NCBI GenBank assembly: GCA_947472965.1
Contig: CANJEF010000045.1
Coordinates: forward strand, 1 to 8,083
From: Sphingobacteriales bacterium
Lineage (GTDB): Bacteria > Bacteroidota > Bacteroidia > Chitinophagales > Chitinophagaceae
DNA length: 8,083 bases
Reading direction: 5' to 3'
The translations under genes and the position numbers were made by a program. The notes below the pieces were generated by a model that saw only the letters and a list, made by a program, of their open reading frames with translations, was not told the origin of the DNA and did no database searches. Below are positions 1-7,909 of the stretch, piece after piece; the first letter of the stretch is position 1, and the number at the start of each line of letters is the position of its first letter.

Positions 1-969
1 CATAATCAATACGGCGATGATCGATCGCCCTGCAGCACCAAAGATCACATTAGCAGCCGCAACAGCCAGCCTGTCTTCTTCCGGCTTGGCAATTTGATTC
101 AATGGCAATGCATTCAAATACATCAGGTTGGCAGAAATATAAATAATGGAAACAATGAACGTTCCCAAAAACAAACTCAGTCCAATATTCCTTTTGGGAT
201 TGCGAATTTCACCAGCGATAAATGTAACATTGTTCCATGCATCACTGCTGAATACAGAACCAACCATAGAAGCCGCAACCGCACCTAACAATGTAATTCC
301 TCCAATGGCTTCCCAGGTAATGCTACCATCGCTATTCAATAAAGCCTTTGATGCGCTAAACCCAGACACCCAATTTTCATGCCAGTAACTCTTATCTACC
401 ATTAAAAATCCAAAAATGATCAGTCCAAATAGAGCCACTAGCTTGGAAATTGTAAAGGTGGTCTGTATTAATTTCGCTTCTTTAATACCTCTTGTATTGA
501 TATATGTCAACAGAAGAATAATTACGATTGAAATTATTTGGGCAGCGTATATTTTTACGGATCCAATCTGAAACAATATGTTTTCAGGTAACATATTCAA
601 GGAAGGGAAAAAATAACCAGCAAATTTTGCAAAGGCAACACCAACAGCAGCGATGGTACCGGTTTGAATTACTGCAAAAAAACTCCAGCCATATAAAAAG
701 CCAACAAGTGGATTATAGGCTTCCTTTAAATAAACATACTGTCCTCCGGCTTTTGGAAACATCCCACTCAATTCACCATAGCTCATGGCAGCAATGATGG
801 TCATAAAACCGGTTATAAGCCATACTGCAAGAAGCATTCCGGCACTTCCAACGTTTCTGGTTATATCGGAACTTACAATAAATATTCCCGAACCGATCAT
901 TGATCCAGCCACAACCATTGTTGCATCCAACAAACCCAAACTCGGTTTAAAAGAAGAATTATCAGCCAT
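1..969 (-). CDS. APC-superfamily amino-acid permease, LAT/SteT-like (3' end outside window)
   Basis: This is an inner-membrane amino-acid transporter of the APC superfamily. Translation from the ATG at 969 gives 323 residues with no stop before the window edge, roughly two thirds of a usual 450-500-residue permease. The family signature GSMIGSGIF at residues 22-30 lies in the first membrane helix, where the backbone is known to be unwound for substrate binding. Further helices are visible at about 42-62, 86-112, 138-156, 171-190, 222-242 and 264-287. The loop PKAGGQYVYLKEAY (72-85) and the stretch WNNVTFIAGEIRNPKRN (245-261) resemble the L-type transporter/SteT branch, so neutral amino-acid exchange or uptake is the best guess; the substrate cannot be read from sequence. 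A strong terminator ends only 12 bases upstream of the start, so it is probably not cotranscribed efficiently with the OmpH gene. The start context is A/T-rich with no Shine-Dalgarno site. Confidence 0.9.
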   Translation of the reverse strand, partial: MADNSSFKPSLGLLDATMVVAGSMIGSGIFIVSSDITRNVGSAGMLLAVWLITGFMTIIAAMSYGELSGMFPKAGGQYVYLKEAYNPLVGFLYGWSFFAVIQTGTIAAVGVAFAKFAGYFFPSLNMLPENILFQIGSVKIYAAQIISIVIILLLTYINTRGIKEAKLIQTTFTISKLVALFGLIIFGFLMVDKSYWHENWVSGFSASKALLNSDGSITWEAIGGITLLGAVAASMVGSVFSSDAWNNVTFIAGEIRNPKRNIGLSLFLGTFIVSIIYISANLMYLNALPLNQIAKPEEDRLAVAAANVIFGAAGRSIIAVLIM

Positions 970-981
970 AAAATTTTATTT

Positions 982-1013
982 AAAAAAAATCCCGATTCAA
1001 GTGAATCGGGATT
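982..1013 (-). terminator. Rho-independent terminator of the OmpH-family gene
   Basis: Read on the minus strand, there is a perfect 11-bp stem (AATCCCGATTC pairs with GAATCGGGATT, plus-strand arms 988-998 and 1003-1013) with a 4-base loop. It is followed directly by a run of T opposite the A-tract at 982-989. It begins 20 bases after the stop of the OmpH-family gene. The plus strand has no T-run after the hairpin, so it should work in one direction only. Confidence 0.9.
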
Positions 1014-1033
1014 GAAGATAGGTATTTCGACAA

Positions 1034-1630
1034 TTATTTATTTGATGTTTTGGTTTTTTTATATGCCTCGTTCAAGCCATCCGTTATTTCTTTGGTAATG
1101 TTATAGGCTGTATCCTTGTGAAACAGCACATTCATTCCAGCACTATAAGAAAAGATAAAACTATATTTCGCTGTTTTATTATATTCTTCCAAAAATGAAT
1201 TCATCTTGCTTCGAAGCGCTTCCATGGTTTTCATTCCATCTTCTGCAATGTTGTTTTCCATGTTTTTCTTCTGCTCTTCCAAGCCCTGCATTTTTCCTTG
1301 ATAAACACGCTGAAAATTTTCTGCTTCAGCTTGTGTGATAGATTCACCTCTTTTCAAAAAGGCAACTCTTTCGTTATCTATTCTTTGAAAAGCAGTATTT
1401 AGATCACGGTCAGCAGCCTCTTTCTTTTTCTCGAATTCCTGCATTTGCTCCTGATAGAAAGCATACTTTGACTGGATGGTATCTAAGTCAACATAAGCGA
1501 TTTTTAGGGATTGTGGAACTTCCGATTTTGAGGAAGGAGAAGTTGAATTTTGTTTTTTATTTGAACTAAACAACACTATGCAAACCAGAATGCCGGCTGC
1601 CAGTATAATGTTGATGACTTTTTGATTCAT
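1034..1630 (-). CDS. OmpH/Skp-family periplasmic chaperone-like protein, N-terminally membrane-anchored
   Basis: This 198-residue protein belongs to the OmpH (Skp) family, whose characterised members are periplasmic trimeric holdases that escort unfolded outer-membrane proteins to the assembly machinery. An N-terminal hydrophobic segment (about 6-21) follows a single Lys and is succeeded by a polar Ser/Asn/Lys linker (22-42). The family's first beta strand is KIAYVDLDTI (43-52). A long charged coiled-coil region runs from about 58 to 150, forming the tentacle hairpin. The C-terminal strands and helix, KYSFIFSYSAGMNVLF to about 190, are typical of the family. It is longer than E. coli Skp (161 residues) because of the anchor and linker. 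No convincing signal-peptidase site is visible, and Cys17 sits inside the hydrophobic stretch without a proper lipobox, so a tethered form is inferred. It lies downstream of rpoC but behind a terminator. Bacteroidota often encode several OmpH paralogues, so calling it skp itself would be premature. Confidence 0.88.
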   Translation of the reverse strand: MNQKVINIILAAGILVCIVLFSSNKKQNSTSPSSKSEVPQSLKIAYVDLDTIQSKYAFYQEQMQEFEKKKEAADRDLNTAFQRIDNERVAFLKRGESITQAEAENFQRVYQGKMQGLEEQKKNMENNIAEDGMKTMEALRSKMNSFLEEYNKTAKYSFIFSYSAGMNVLFHKDTAYNITKEITDGLNEAYKKTKTSNK

Positions 1631-1655
1631 AGATGTTTTTATTTTAAAAATACTA

Positions 1656-1686
1656 AAAAGAAAAAGGGAGCAGAATAACTGCTCCC
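1656..1686 (-). terminator. Rho-independent terminator of rpoC
   Basis: On the minus strand, a perfect 8-bp stem (GGGAGCAG pairs with CTGCTCCC, plus-strand arms 1666-1673 and 1679-1686) with a 5-base loop is followed by TTTTTCTTTTT (1665-1655). It starts 7 bases after the rpoC stop codon and ends about 25 bases before the OmpH-family start codon. Confidence 0.9.
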
Positions 1687-1693
1687 CTGAAAT

Positions 1694-4600
1694 TTATTCC
1701 TCTTCGTCGAAACTCATAACCTCTCGGGTAGATTGCAACAATTCATATTCCTCCTTACTTCCTACCAAAAGATTCTGATATTCCCTCAAGCCAGTACCGG
1801 CAGGGATATGGTGACCTGTAATTACATTTTCTTTCAGGCCAAGCATGTCATCAGTCTTTCCTTGAATGGCAGCAGATGACAATACTTTGGTTGTCTCCTG
1901 GAATGAAGCTGCTGAAATCCAGCTCTGTGTTCCGAGTGATGCTTTTGTGATACCAAGTAAAACAGGACATGATGTAGCGGCTCTTGCATCACGGAATTCA
2001 ATAACAGTCTTGTCAGCTCTGCGCAGGATGGAATTTTCATCCCTTACTTCTCGCAAACTCACAATCTGACCTGGCTTCATCAATGTTGAATCCCCTGGTT
2101 CTACAACCACTTTCTTGTCGTAAATCCAATCATTTTCAATATTGAAGTCACTGCGGTCTTCGAGATCCCCTTCCAGGAATTTAGTATCCCCTGGATCAAT
2201 GATTTCGACCTTTCTCATCATTTGACGAACAATTACCTCAACGTGCTTATCATTGATTTTTACACCTTGTAATCGATATACTTCCTGAATTTCATTTACA
2301 ACGTACTCCTGAACAGCAAATGGACCTTTAATGGATAGAATATCACCAGGCGCAATTTGACCATCAGATAATGGTGTACCAGCCTTTACGAAATCACCAT
2401 CTTGAACAAGAATTTGTCTTGTAAGCGTTACAAGGTATTTCTTTATGATGCCATCTTTTGCTTCTACTGAAATTTCCCTGTTACCTCTTTTGATTGCTCC
2501 GAAAGTTACAACACCATCGATTTCACAAACAACAGCAGGATTACCCGGGTTCCTTGCTTCAAACAATTCTGTTACCCTAGGAAGACCACCCGTGATATCA
2601 CGAAGTTTGCCTAACACCCTTGGAATCTTCACCAATACTTGACCAGCCCTTACTTGATCTCCTTGTTCAATAACAATGTGTGAACCAACCGGGAGGTTGT
2701 ATGTTTTTTCATCCTTGGCAAGAATCTTTAGGGATGGTATTCTTGTTTTGTCTTTCGACTCAATAACAACCTTTTCCCTGTGTCCTGTTTGCTCATCGGC
2801 TTCTTCACGGTATGTTACGCCATCGATCACATTTTCGAAATCGATTTGACCTGCAATTTCAGCTACAATTACGTTGTTGAAAGGATCCCATGTACAAATG
2901 ATATCGCCTTTGGCTACTTTCTTATTTTCTGTGACCGACAATACAGAACCGTAAGGAACGTTATTGGTGATCAAAATGCGGTCGTTTTTCAAATCCATGA
3001 TACGCATTTCAGCAGTACGACCGATCACTATTTGAACATCGTTGCCCTCGTTATTTTTTGCCTTCACTGTCCTTAAACCATCAAATTGTACAACACCATC
3101 AAATTTTGCAACCAGATGTGATTCAATTGAAGCAGATCCAGCAACACCACCAACGTGGAATGTACGAAGGGTCAGCTGTGTTCCCGGCTCACCAATAGAC
3201 TGTGCTGCGATGATACCCACTGCATCCCCTTTTTGGGTGATGTTTCCTGTAGCCAGGTTGATACCATAACATTTTACACAAACACCTCTCTTGCTCTCAC
3301 ATGTAAGTACAGAACGTATCTCGATGGTCTCAATGCCTGCATCTTCAATTTTCTTTGCAGTATCCTCCTCAATTCCCTGACCAGCACCAACAATCAATTC
3401 ATCGGTCAAAGGATTGTATACATCGTGTAAAGAAGTTCTACCTAAAATACGATCATACAATGGTTCAACGATATCCTCATTGTCTTTTAATGCACTTGTT
3501 GCGATACCTCTCAGAGTTTGGCAATCTTCATCAGCAATAATTACATCTTGTGCCACATCCACCAAACGACGTGTGAGGTAACCGGCATCAGCTGTTTTCA
3601 ATGCTGTATCAGCAAGACCTTTACGAGCACCATGTGTTGAGATGAAATATTCCAATACACTTAAGCCATCCTTAAAGTTGGAAAGGATTGGGTTTTCAAT
3701 GATCTCAGATCCAGTTGAACCACTTTTCCTTGGCTTAGCCATCAATCCCCTGATTCCAGCCAACTGTTTTACCTGTTGCTTACTTCCCCTTGCTCCAGAA
3801 TCAAGCATCATATAAACAGAGTTGAATCCCTGCTTATCAGTTGCCATGGCACGAATAAGTGTTTCAGTCAATTTTGTATCTACCCTTGACCAGATATCAA
3901 TAATCTGGTTATAACGCTCGTTATTGGTAATCAATCCCATGTTGTAGTTATCCCACACCTCTTTAACTTCAGATGAAGCCTGCGCAACCATTTCCTCTTT
4001 CATCATTGGGATAAGCAAATCCTGGATACTGAACGACAAACCTCCTTTGAAAGCCATACGGAAACCGAGTTCCTTGATGGCATCCAGGAATTTAGCCGTT
4101 GTAGGTACATTGGTAATCTTGATGATGTTACCAATGATTTCCCTTAAACTCTTTTTGGTAAGTAAAGCATTTACAAAACCTACTTTAGGAGGAACTGATA
4201 GGTTAAACATTACGCGACCTACCGTAGTTTCAATCAACTTATTTTCAATTTCACCTGCTTCATTCCTTACATTGGCCTTAACCTTGATGAATGCATGTAA
4301 ATCGATTTTATTTTCATTGTATGCAATAATAACCTCTTCAGAACTATAGAATCTCATTCCCTCTCCCCTAACAACATCAGTCTCGTTGTTGCGCTTCCCT
4401 TTAGTAATATAATAGAGCCCAAGTACCATGTCCTGTGAAGGCAGTGTAATTGGAGTTCCGTTCTGTGGATTAAGTATATTGTGTGAAGCCAACATGAGCA
4501 ACTGTGCTTCCAAGATTGCTGCATGGCTCAATGGAACGTGTACGGCCATTTGGTCACCATCAAAGTCAGCGTTGAAAGAAGAACAAACAAGTGGATGCAA

Positions 4601-5986
4601 TTGAATCGCCTTTCCTTCTACCAATTTAGGCTGGAAAGCCTGGATAGAAAGTCTGTGCAAAGTTGGGGCACGGTTAAGCATGATTGGATGCCCTTTCAAA
4701 ATATTTTCAAGGATATCCCAAACGATCGCTTCTTTCCTATCAACCAATTTACGGGCAGATTTTACCGTTTTCACGATGCCTCTTTCAATCAATTTCCTGA
4801 TGATGAAAGGCTTGAAAAGTTCAGCACCCATATCTTTCGGCAAACCACACTCATGTAATTTCAATTCTGGGCCAACCACGATTACTGAACGACCAGAATA
4901 ATCAACACGCTTTCCAAGTAGATTTTGACGGAAACGTCCCTGCTTGCCTTTCAATACATCACTTAGCGATTTAAGTGCCCTTCCACCTTCTGCTTTTACG
5001 GCATTTGATTTACGGCTGTTATCGAAAAGAGAATCAATTGCTTCTTGCAACATCCTTTTTTCATTCCTCAAGATTACTTCTGGGGCCTTGATTTCGAGCA
5101 ACCTTTTCAAACGGTTGTTCCTGATGATTACCCTGCGGTAAAGATCATTTAAATCTGATGAGGCGAACCTTCCACCGTCCAAAGGAACCAATGGTCGAAG
5201 TTCTGGTGGGATAACTGGAATATATTGCATAACCATCCATTCAGGACGGTTTACGATTCTTGAATTTGCGTCCCGGAAAGACTCAACAACACTCAATCTT
5301 TTCAGTGCATCAGCCTTTCTTTGTTGTGATGTTTCGTTTGCAGCAGAATTTCTAAGTGAATAACTTAAAGAATCCAACTCGATTCTTAACAATAAATCAT
5401 GAAGTGCTTCAGCACCCATCTTTGCAATAAACTTGTTTGGATCTTCATCAGGGAGATATTGGTTCTCTTTTGGAAGTGCATCCAACAGGTCCAAATATTC
5501 TTCTTCAGCCAATAAGTCGCCTTGCTTCTTACCTTTATCGGCTACAATTCCTGGCTGAATTACAACGAAACGCTCGTAATAAATGATGCTTTCGAGTTTC
5601 TTTGAACTGATTCCCAAAAGATAACCGATTTTATTCGGCAAGCTCTTGAAGTACCAGATATGAACTACAGGTACCACCAATTTAATGTGGCCCATGCGTT
5701 CGCGGCGCACCTTTTTTTCAGTTACCTCAACACCACAACGGTCACAAACAATTCCCTTGTATCTGATTCTTTTATATTTTCCACAGGCACACTCATAGTC
5801 CTTTACAGGACCGAAGATCTTTTCACAGAAAAGACCATCGCGTTCAGGCTTGTAGGTTCTGTAGTTGATTGTCTCTGGTTTCAACACTTCGCCGAAAGAT
5901 CTATCGAGGATAGAATCAGGAGAAGCCAAACTGATTGTGATTTTTGAAAACGAAGATCTCGGGCGGTTGTCTTTTTTGATAGCCAT
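1694..5986 (-). CDS. rpoC: DNA-directed RNA polymerase subunit beta'
   Basis: This is the complete 1430-residue largest catalytic subunit of RNA polymerase (E. coli 1407). Visible in order: the N-terminal zinc site Cys66, Cys68, Cys81, Cys84; the clamp and rudder region; the catalytic motif NADFDGD at 472-478, whose Asp474, Asp476 and Asp478 hold the active-site magnesium; and the bridge helix around 725-752. The second zinc site is Cys822, Cys896, Cys903, Cys906. The trigger-loop helices start at about 924 ([18 protein letters not shown]). A domain inserted in the trigger loop at about 950-1128 corresponds to SI3 of E. coli and is shared by many Gram-negative lineages. The loop resumes with [16 protein letters not shown] (1130-1145), and the conserved C-terminal block starts at about 1343. 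No key residue is missing. The ATG at 5986 gives the expected [10 protein letters not shown] start. Unusually, rpoB is not upstream: the preceding gene is an unrelated helical protein, and rpoC has its own promoter and leader. A terminator follows. Confidence 0.99.
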   Translation of the reverse strand: MAIKKDNRPRSSFSKITISLASPDSILDRSFGEVLKPETINYRTYKPERDGLFCEKIFGPVKDYECACGKYKRIRYKGIVCDRCGVEVTEKKVRRERMGHIKLVVPVVHIWYFKSLPNKIGYLLGISSKKLESIIYYERFVVIQPGIVADKGKKQGDLLAEEEYLDLLDALPKENQYLPDEDPNKFIAKMGAEALHDLLLRIELDSLSYSLRNSAANETSQQRKADALKRLSVVESFRDANSRIVNRPEWMVMQYIPVIPPELRPLVPLDGGRFASSDLNDLYRRVIIRNNRLKRLLEIKAPEVILRNEKRMLQEAIDSLFDNSRKSNAVKAEGGRALKSLSDVLKGKQGRFRQNLLGKRVDYSGRSVIVVGPELKLHECGLPKDMGAELFKPFIIRKLIERGIVKTVKSARKLVDRKEAIVWDILENILKGHPIMLNRAPTLHRLSIQAFQPKLVEGKAIQLHPLVCSSFNADFDGDQMAVHVPLSHAAILEAQLLMLASHNILNPQNGTPITLPSQDMVLGLYYITKGKRNNETDVVRGEGMRFYSSEEVIIAYNENKIDLHAFIKVKANVRNEAGEIENKLIETTVGRVMFNLSVPPKVGFVNALLTKKSLREIIGNIIKITNVPTTAKFLDAIKELGFRMAFKGGLSFSIQDLLIPMMKEEMVAQASSEVKEVWDNYNMGLITNNERYNQIIDIWSRVDTKLTETLIRAMATDKQGFNSVYMMLDSGARGSKQQVKQLAGIRGLMAKPRKSGSTGSEIIENPILSNFKDGLSVLEYFISTHGARKGLADTALKTADAGYLTRRLVDVAQDVIIADEDCQTLRGIATSALKDNEDIVEPLYDRILGRTSLHDVYNPLTDELIVGAGQGIEEDTAKKIEDAGIETIEIRSVLTCESKRGVCVKCYGINLATGNITQKGDAVGIIAAQSIGEPGTQLTLRTFHVGGVAGSASIESHLVAKFDGVVQFDGLRTVKAKNNEGNDVQIVIGRTAEMRIMDLKNDRILITNNVPYGSVLSVTENKKVAKGDIICTWDPFNNVIVAEIAGQIDFENVIDGVTYREEADEQTGHREKVVIESKDKTRIPSLKILAKDEKTYNLPVGSHIVIEQGDQVRAGQVLVKIPRVLGKLRDITGGLPRVTELFEARNPGNPAVVCEIDGVVTFGAIKRGNREISVEAKDGIIKKYLVTLTRQILVQDGDFVKAGTPLSDGQIAPGDILSIKGPFAVQEYVVNEIQEVYRLQGVKINDKHVEVIVRQMMRKVEIIDPGDTKFLEGDLEDRSDFNIENDWIYDKKVVVEPGDSTLMKPGQIVSLREVRDENSILRRADKTVIEFRDARAATSCPVLLGITKASLGTQSWISAASFQETTKVLSSAAIQGKTDDMLGLKENVITGHHIPAGTGLREYQNLLVGSKEEYELLQSTREVMSFDEEE

Positions 5987-6001
5987 AGTCAGATTTCTGT
6001 T

Positions 6002-6063
6002 TTACAAGTAAATGATGCCAATATGTTGACTCTTTTTCATTCTAAAACATAGTCATAATTCAT
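6002..6063 (-). other. Two tiny overlapping ORFs in the rpoC leader (possible leader peptides)
   Basis: On the minus strand, ATG at 6063 opens an 8-codon ORF (MNYDYVLE) ending with TGA at 6039-6037. That stop overlaps the ATG at 6040 of a 12-codon ORF (MKKSQHIGIIYL) ending in TAA at 6004-6002, 15 bases before the rpoC start codon. The ATGA overlap is the arrangement of translationally coupled genes. In AT-rich DNA such short ORFs arise easily by chance, and neither has a recognisable ribosome binding site, so translation is unproven. Confidence 0.2.
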
Positions 6064-6077
6064 TGAAAAACAATGCT

Positions 6078-6089
6078 TTGACTAGTCAA
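6078..6089. repeat. Perfect 12-base palindrome in the rpoC upstream region
   Basis: TTGACTAGTCAA is fully self-complementary. It lies about 40 bases downstream of the inferred rpoC transcription start. As DNA it could be a dimer-binding operator; as RNA the loop would be too tight for the whole stem to form. No regulator can be named. Confidence 0.6.
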
Positions 6090-6129
6090 TAAATTAAAAG
6101 AGTGCGGGTATCCCTAAATTTAAGGACTG

Positions 6130-6159
6130 CGAAGGTAGGCAAAATGGCATAAAAAACAA
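6130..6159 (-). promoter_or_regulatory. Bacteroidota-type promoter for rpoC
   Basis: On the minus strand, TTG at 6159-6157 is followed after 19 bases by TACCTTCG at 6137-6130. This matches the primary sigma factor consensus of Bacteroidota, TTTG around -33 and TAnnTTTG around -7, with the expected spacing and one mismatch in the -7 box. Initiation is expected near 6125. It lies about 40 bases after the stop codon of the upstream minus-strand gene, so rpoC has its own promoter. Read-through from upstream is also possible because no terminator is visible in 6160-6196. Confidence 0.7.
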
Positions 6160-6196
6160 TAAAATTCTTGACCATCGAAGTGTGATATCCAACTCA

Positions 6197-7744
6197 TTAT
6201 GGAAGGGAACGGGAATGGAATTTCCCCCTTACAATTGCTTGAACTGGCACATCTTTTATTTTACTCTCCAGCCAGGAAAGAATATCGAGGTACATAAATG
6301 ACCGACTTTCGTTGGAATTGTCTTGAACAGGTGCCAATACTTCCAACAATTTCGAAAATTCCAACTTCAATAACTTCGGATCCAGTCTGAAGGAATTTCT
6401 TAAAAAGGCAAAAATCTCCTTTTCTACCCTGCCCAAATTTTGCATATTGGACATGAACCTGAAAACGGACCGGATCAAACTTTCGAGGATTTCTTCATTG
6501 CCAAGCTCATAATGTGATATCAAGTGCAAAAGCCTCGCATAACATTGTAGATCCGAGCGGAGGTTCGATTTCCAATGTATAATCTTGTTTAAGTAATCAA
6601 TTGTACTATTGAAATCACCGGAGCCAAAGTATAAGCATGCAATTTTATAATAGAAAACCAATGTCCTATGGCGATCCAATTGCAACTCAAATTCTGCAAG
6701 CTTTTTTTCAATATCAGGGACCAATTGAAGACCATCAGAAAATGTGCCCTCCAAAAAATGCTTATTGATTTTTGCCAAGTAGAGGTAAACAAAGGACTGA
6801 ACATGGTTATTCATTGTTGCATTGCCTTCCTTGGATTCATAAAAGGATTGGAACCTTTCCAAATCATTGTTGAATCGCTTGTAGTTGCGCAACATAAAAT
6901 GCGCATTGAGAAGATTGTGCATCCCCTTGATATAATGCTGCGGTTCGATCTTAATCATAAAAGGTTCCTTCTCAAAAAGATCAACCCAGCGTTGACAATT
7001 TTTATAATAAGTAAGGAAATCTTGAAGGATAAAGCCATACCAGGCATGGCTTTGAAAAAAATAGAGCCTTTCATAAAACCCTGTGAAATCAGCTGCATGC
7101 TGCGGCATTTTTGCTTCAAAAAACTTCTTCACCTCTTCAATTTCATTTTCGTTTCTTGCATGTCCAACCTTGATATACCAGCCGTATAACTGCAAAGCTA
7201 GGTTGCTTAATTTTCCAACAATAGAAAGCCTGTTGTTCAAATCATCAACCTCTTCTGCCAATGCAGTTGCACGGTCGTCAAAGCTTCTTGTGATGTGCAG
7301 CGTTTCAATCTTTTTCTCAAAAAAAAGTGCCTGCACCCAATACGTAATCTGGTTATTGGCCTTTGCCAAATCTTTTATTTTTTGCAACAATCTCAAGCTT
7401 TGATGATAAAGTCCTTTGTTATAAAGAATTCTTGCAAAGTCAAGTTGCTCATGCAATTGTAAATCAATGTTCTGGTCATTTCGAATCAACCGAATACTGA
7501 TTAGAATTTGCTTGTAGAGATGTCCCTTGAGGTTAGAAAGTTGCTGCTTTTGAATAGATGGGTTTTTTCTTAGGATTGTCTCCTCATCATACGTATCCAT
7601 TCGATCAATGGCATCAAACAATTGGATTATTTTTAGGTCATCGATTGGACCATTTCTATTGACATATAGTTTAAAATGACGCTTTTCCCCTTTTTCAAGG
7701 GTTTTAATCAATTGGAACAGCTCATCAGCAGAACGGTTGGGCAT
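6197..7744 (-). CDS. Helical-repeat (TPR-like) protein of unknown function, 515 residues
   Basis: I do not recognise a named family. The protein is predicted to be almost wholly alpha-helical and cytoplasmic: no signal peptide, membrane segment, cysteine cluster or nucleotide-binding motif is visible. Two stretches have the small/large hydrophobic spacing of tetratricopeptide repeats: about 97-131 (FARILYNKGLYHQSLRLLQK) and about 363-394 (YYKIACLYFGSGDFNSTIDY). The rest is rich in aromatic and Leu-containing amphipathic helices, which suggests a degenerate alpha-solenoid and hence a scaffold or protein-binding role. The N-terminus (MPNRSADELFQLIKTLEKGEKRHFKLYV) is rich in Lys and Arg. The ATG at 7744 is chosen because the helix begins directly after it and the upstream DNA is intergenic. 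It is divergent from leuA and 210 bases upstream of rpoC in the same direction, with no clear terminator between. Its base composition resembles its neighbours', with no sign of recent transfer. Confidence 0.85.
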   Translation of the reverse strand: MPNRSADELFQLIKTLEKGEKRHFKLYVNRNGPIDDLKIIQLFDAIDRMDTYDEETILRKNPSIQKQQLSNLKGHLYKQILISIRLIRNDQNIDLQLHEQLDFARILYNKGLYHQSLRLLQKIKDLAKANNQITYWVQALFFEKKIETLHITRSFDDRATALAEEVDDLNNRLSIVGKLSNLALQLYGWYIKVGHARNENEIEEVKKFFEAKMPQHAADFTGFYERLYFFQSHAWYGFILQDFLTYYKNCQRWVDLFEKEPFMIKIEPQHYIKGMHNLLNAHFMLRNYKRFNNDLERFQSFYESKEGNATMNNHVQSFVYLYLAKINKHFLEGTFSDGLQLVPDIEKKLAEFELQLDRHRTLVFYYKIACLYFGSGDFNSTIDYLNKIIHWKSNLRSDLQCYARLLHLISHYELGNEEILESLIRSVFRFMSNMQNLGRVEKEIFAFLRNSFRLDPKLLKLEFSKLLEVLAPVQDNSNESRSFMYLDILSWLESKIKDVPVQAIVRGKFHSRSLP

Positions 7745-7784
7745 CGTAATGGTATTTCAACAAAAAGCCTGACAACAAAGGGTT

Positions 7785-7808
7785 TTCAAGGGACATCCAT
7801 CCCTTGAA
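7785..7808. repeat. Inverted repeat 1 in the divergent intergenic region
   Basis: Perfect 9-base arms, TTCAAGGGA (7785-7793) and TCCCTTGAA (7800-7808), surround a 6-base spacer. No T-run follows on either strand, so it is not an intrinsic terminator. It lies 40 bases upstream of the start codon of the 515-residue protein gene. It could be an RNA hairpin in that gene's leader or an operator. Confidence 0.65.
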
Positions 7809-7809
7809 G

Positions 7810-7824
7810 AGCGTAAATTACGCT
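7810..7824. repeat. Inverted repeat 2 (AGCGTAA-A-TTACGCT)
   Basis: Perfect 7-base arms flank a single central A. The element starts two bases after inverted repeat 1. The near-zero spacer makes it look more like a protein-binding operator than a stable RNA hairpin. It sits just upstream of the candidate leuA promoter. Confidence 0.6.
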
Positions 7825-7828
7825 TCAT

Positions 7829-7864
7829 TTTGGGGAATAATTAGGAATCAAAGTAATAAATTTA
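7829..7864 (+). promoter_or_regulatory. Weak candidate promoter for leuA
   Basis: TTTG at 7829-7832 and TAAATTTA at 7857-7864 (one mismatch to TAnnTTTG) face leuA. The 24-base spacing is longer than the usual 19-21, so the pair is only a candidate. It would give a leader of roughly 40 nt that includes most of inverted repeat 3. Confidence 0.25.
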
Positions 7865-7876
7865 CAGACTGTACAA
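7849..7876 (-). promoter_or_regulatory. Candidate promoter for the 515-residue protein gene
   Basis: On the minus strand, TTTTTTG ends at 7874 and is followed after 17 bases by TTACTTTG (7856-7849), one mismatch from TAnnTTTG. A start near 7844 would give a leader of about 100 nt carrying inverted repeats 1 and 2. It is adjacent to the candidate leuA -7 box on the opposite strand, so the two promoters would compete for polymerase. The spacing is slightly short. Confidence 0.3.
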
Positions 7877-7898
7877 AAAACAAACTTCAAAACAGTCT
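7866..7898. repeat. Inverted repeat 3 in the leuA leader (AGACTGT ... ACAGTCT)
   Basis: Perfect 7-base arms at 7866-7872 and 7892-7898 enclose 19 A-rich bases and end 11 bases before the leuA start codon. In RNA it could form a stem-loop that occludes the start region; in DNA the half-sites are two and a half turns apart, centre to centre. No leader peptide with leucine codons accompanies it. Confidence 0.5.
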
Positions 7899-7909
7899 AA
7901 TTCAGAACA

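Larger units (their letters stand above)
5987..6125 (-). promoter_or_regulatory. Probable 5' leader of rpoC (about 139 nt)
   Basis: If the promoter at 6130-6159 is used, the transcript starts near 6125 and carries an untranslated leader of about 139 nt. The leader holds a perfect 12-base palindrome (6078-6089), a small hairpin CATTG-AAAAA-CAATG (6061-6075), and complementary arms ACTCTTTT/AAAAGAGT (6029-6036 and 6096-6103) that enclose both. It also holds two minute ORFs. No known riboswitch, r-leader or T-box was recognised. The start site is inferred from the promoter position only. Confidence 0.45.

Noticed and set aside
94..1015. Four plus-strand open frames of 64-89 codons near the left edge
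   Set aside because: They are antisense to the permease, which translates without interruption over 323 codons with family motifs; the last also runs through the terminator hairpin.
1580..1584. Cys17 of the OmpH-family protein as a lipoprotein attachment site
   Set aside because: The residues before it (Ile-Leu-Val) do not fit a lipobox, and the hydrophobic stretch continues after the Cys.
4523..4858. A 111-codon plus-strand open frame and similar ones across 1866-5947
   Set aside because: All are antisense to rpoC, whose reading frame is beyond doubt. Their translations have random composition.
6160..6196. A terminator after the helical-repeat gene
   Set aside because: No stem followed by a T-run is present on the minus strand, only a short GATATC palindrome.
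5987..6196. A remnant of rpoB or a broken gene between the helical-repeat gene and rpoC
   Set aside because: No frame shows the conserved RpoB C-terminus, and the sequence is AT-rich with promoter features and frequent stops.
6668..7189. A 173-codon plus-strand open frame opposite the helical-repeat gene
   Set aside because: It lies wholly within the clearly coding 515-residue minus-strand gene, its product resembles no family I know, and it has no promoter-like upstream sequence. It is a shadow frame.
7754..7777. A 7-codon plus-strand ORF (MVFQQKA) upstream of leuA, considered as a leucine attenuator peptide
   Set aside because: It has no leucine codons, lies upstream of the candidate leuA promoter, and no terminator/antiterminator pair follows it.
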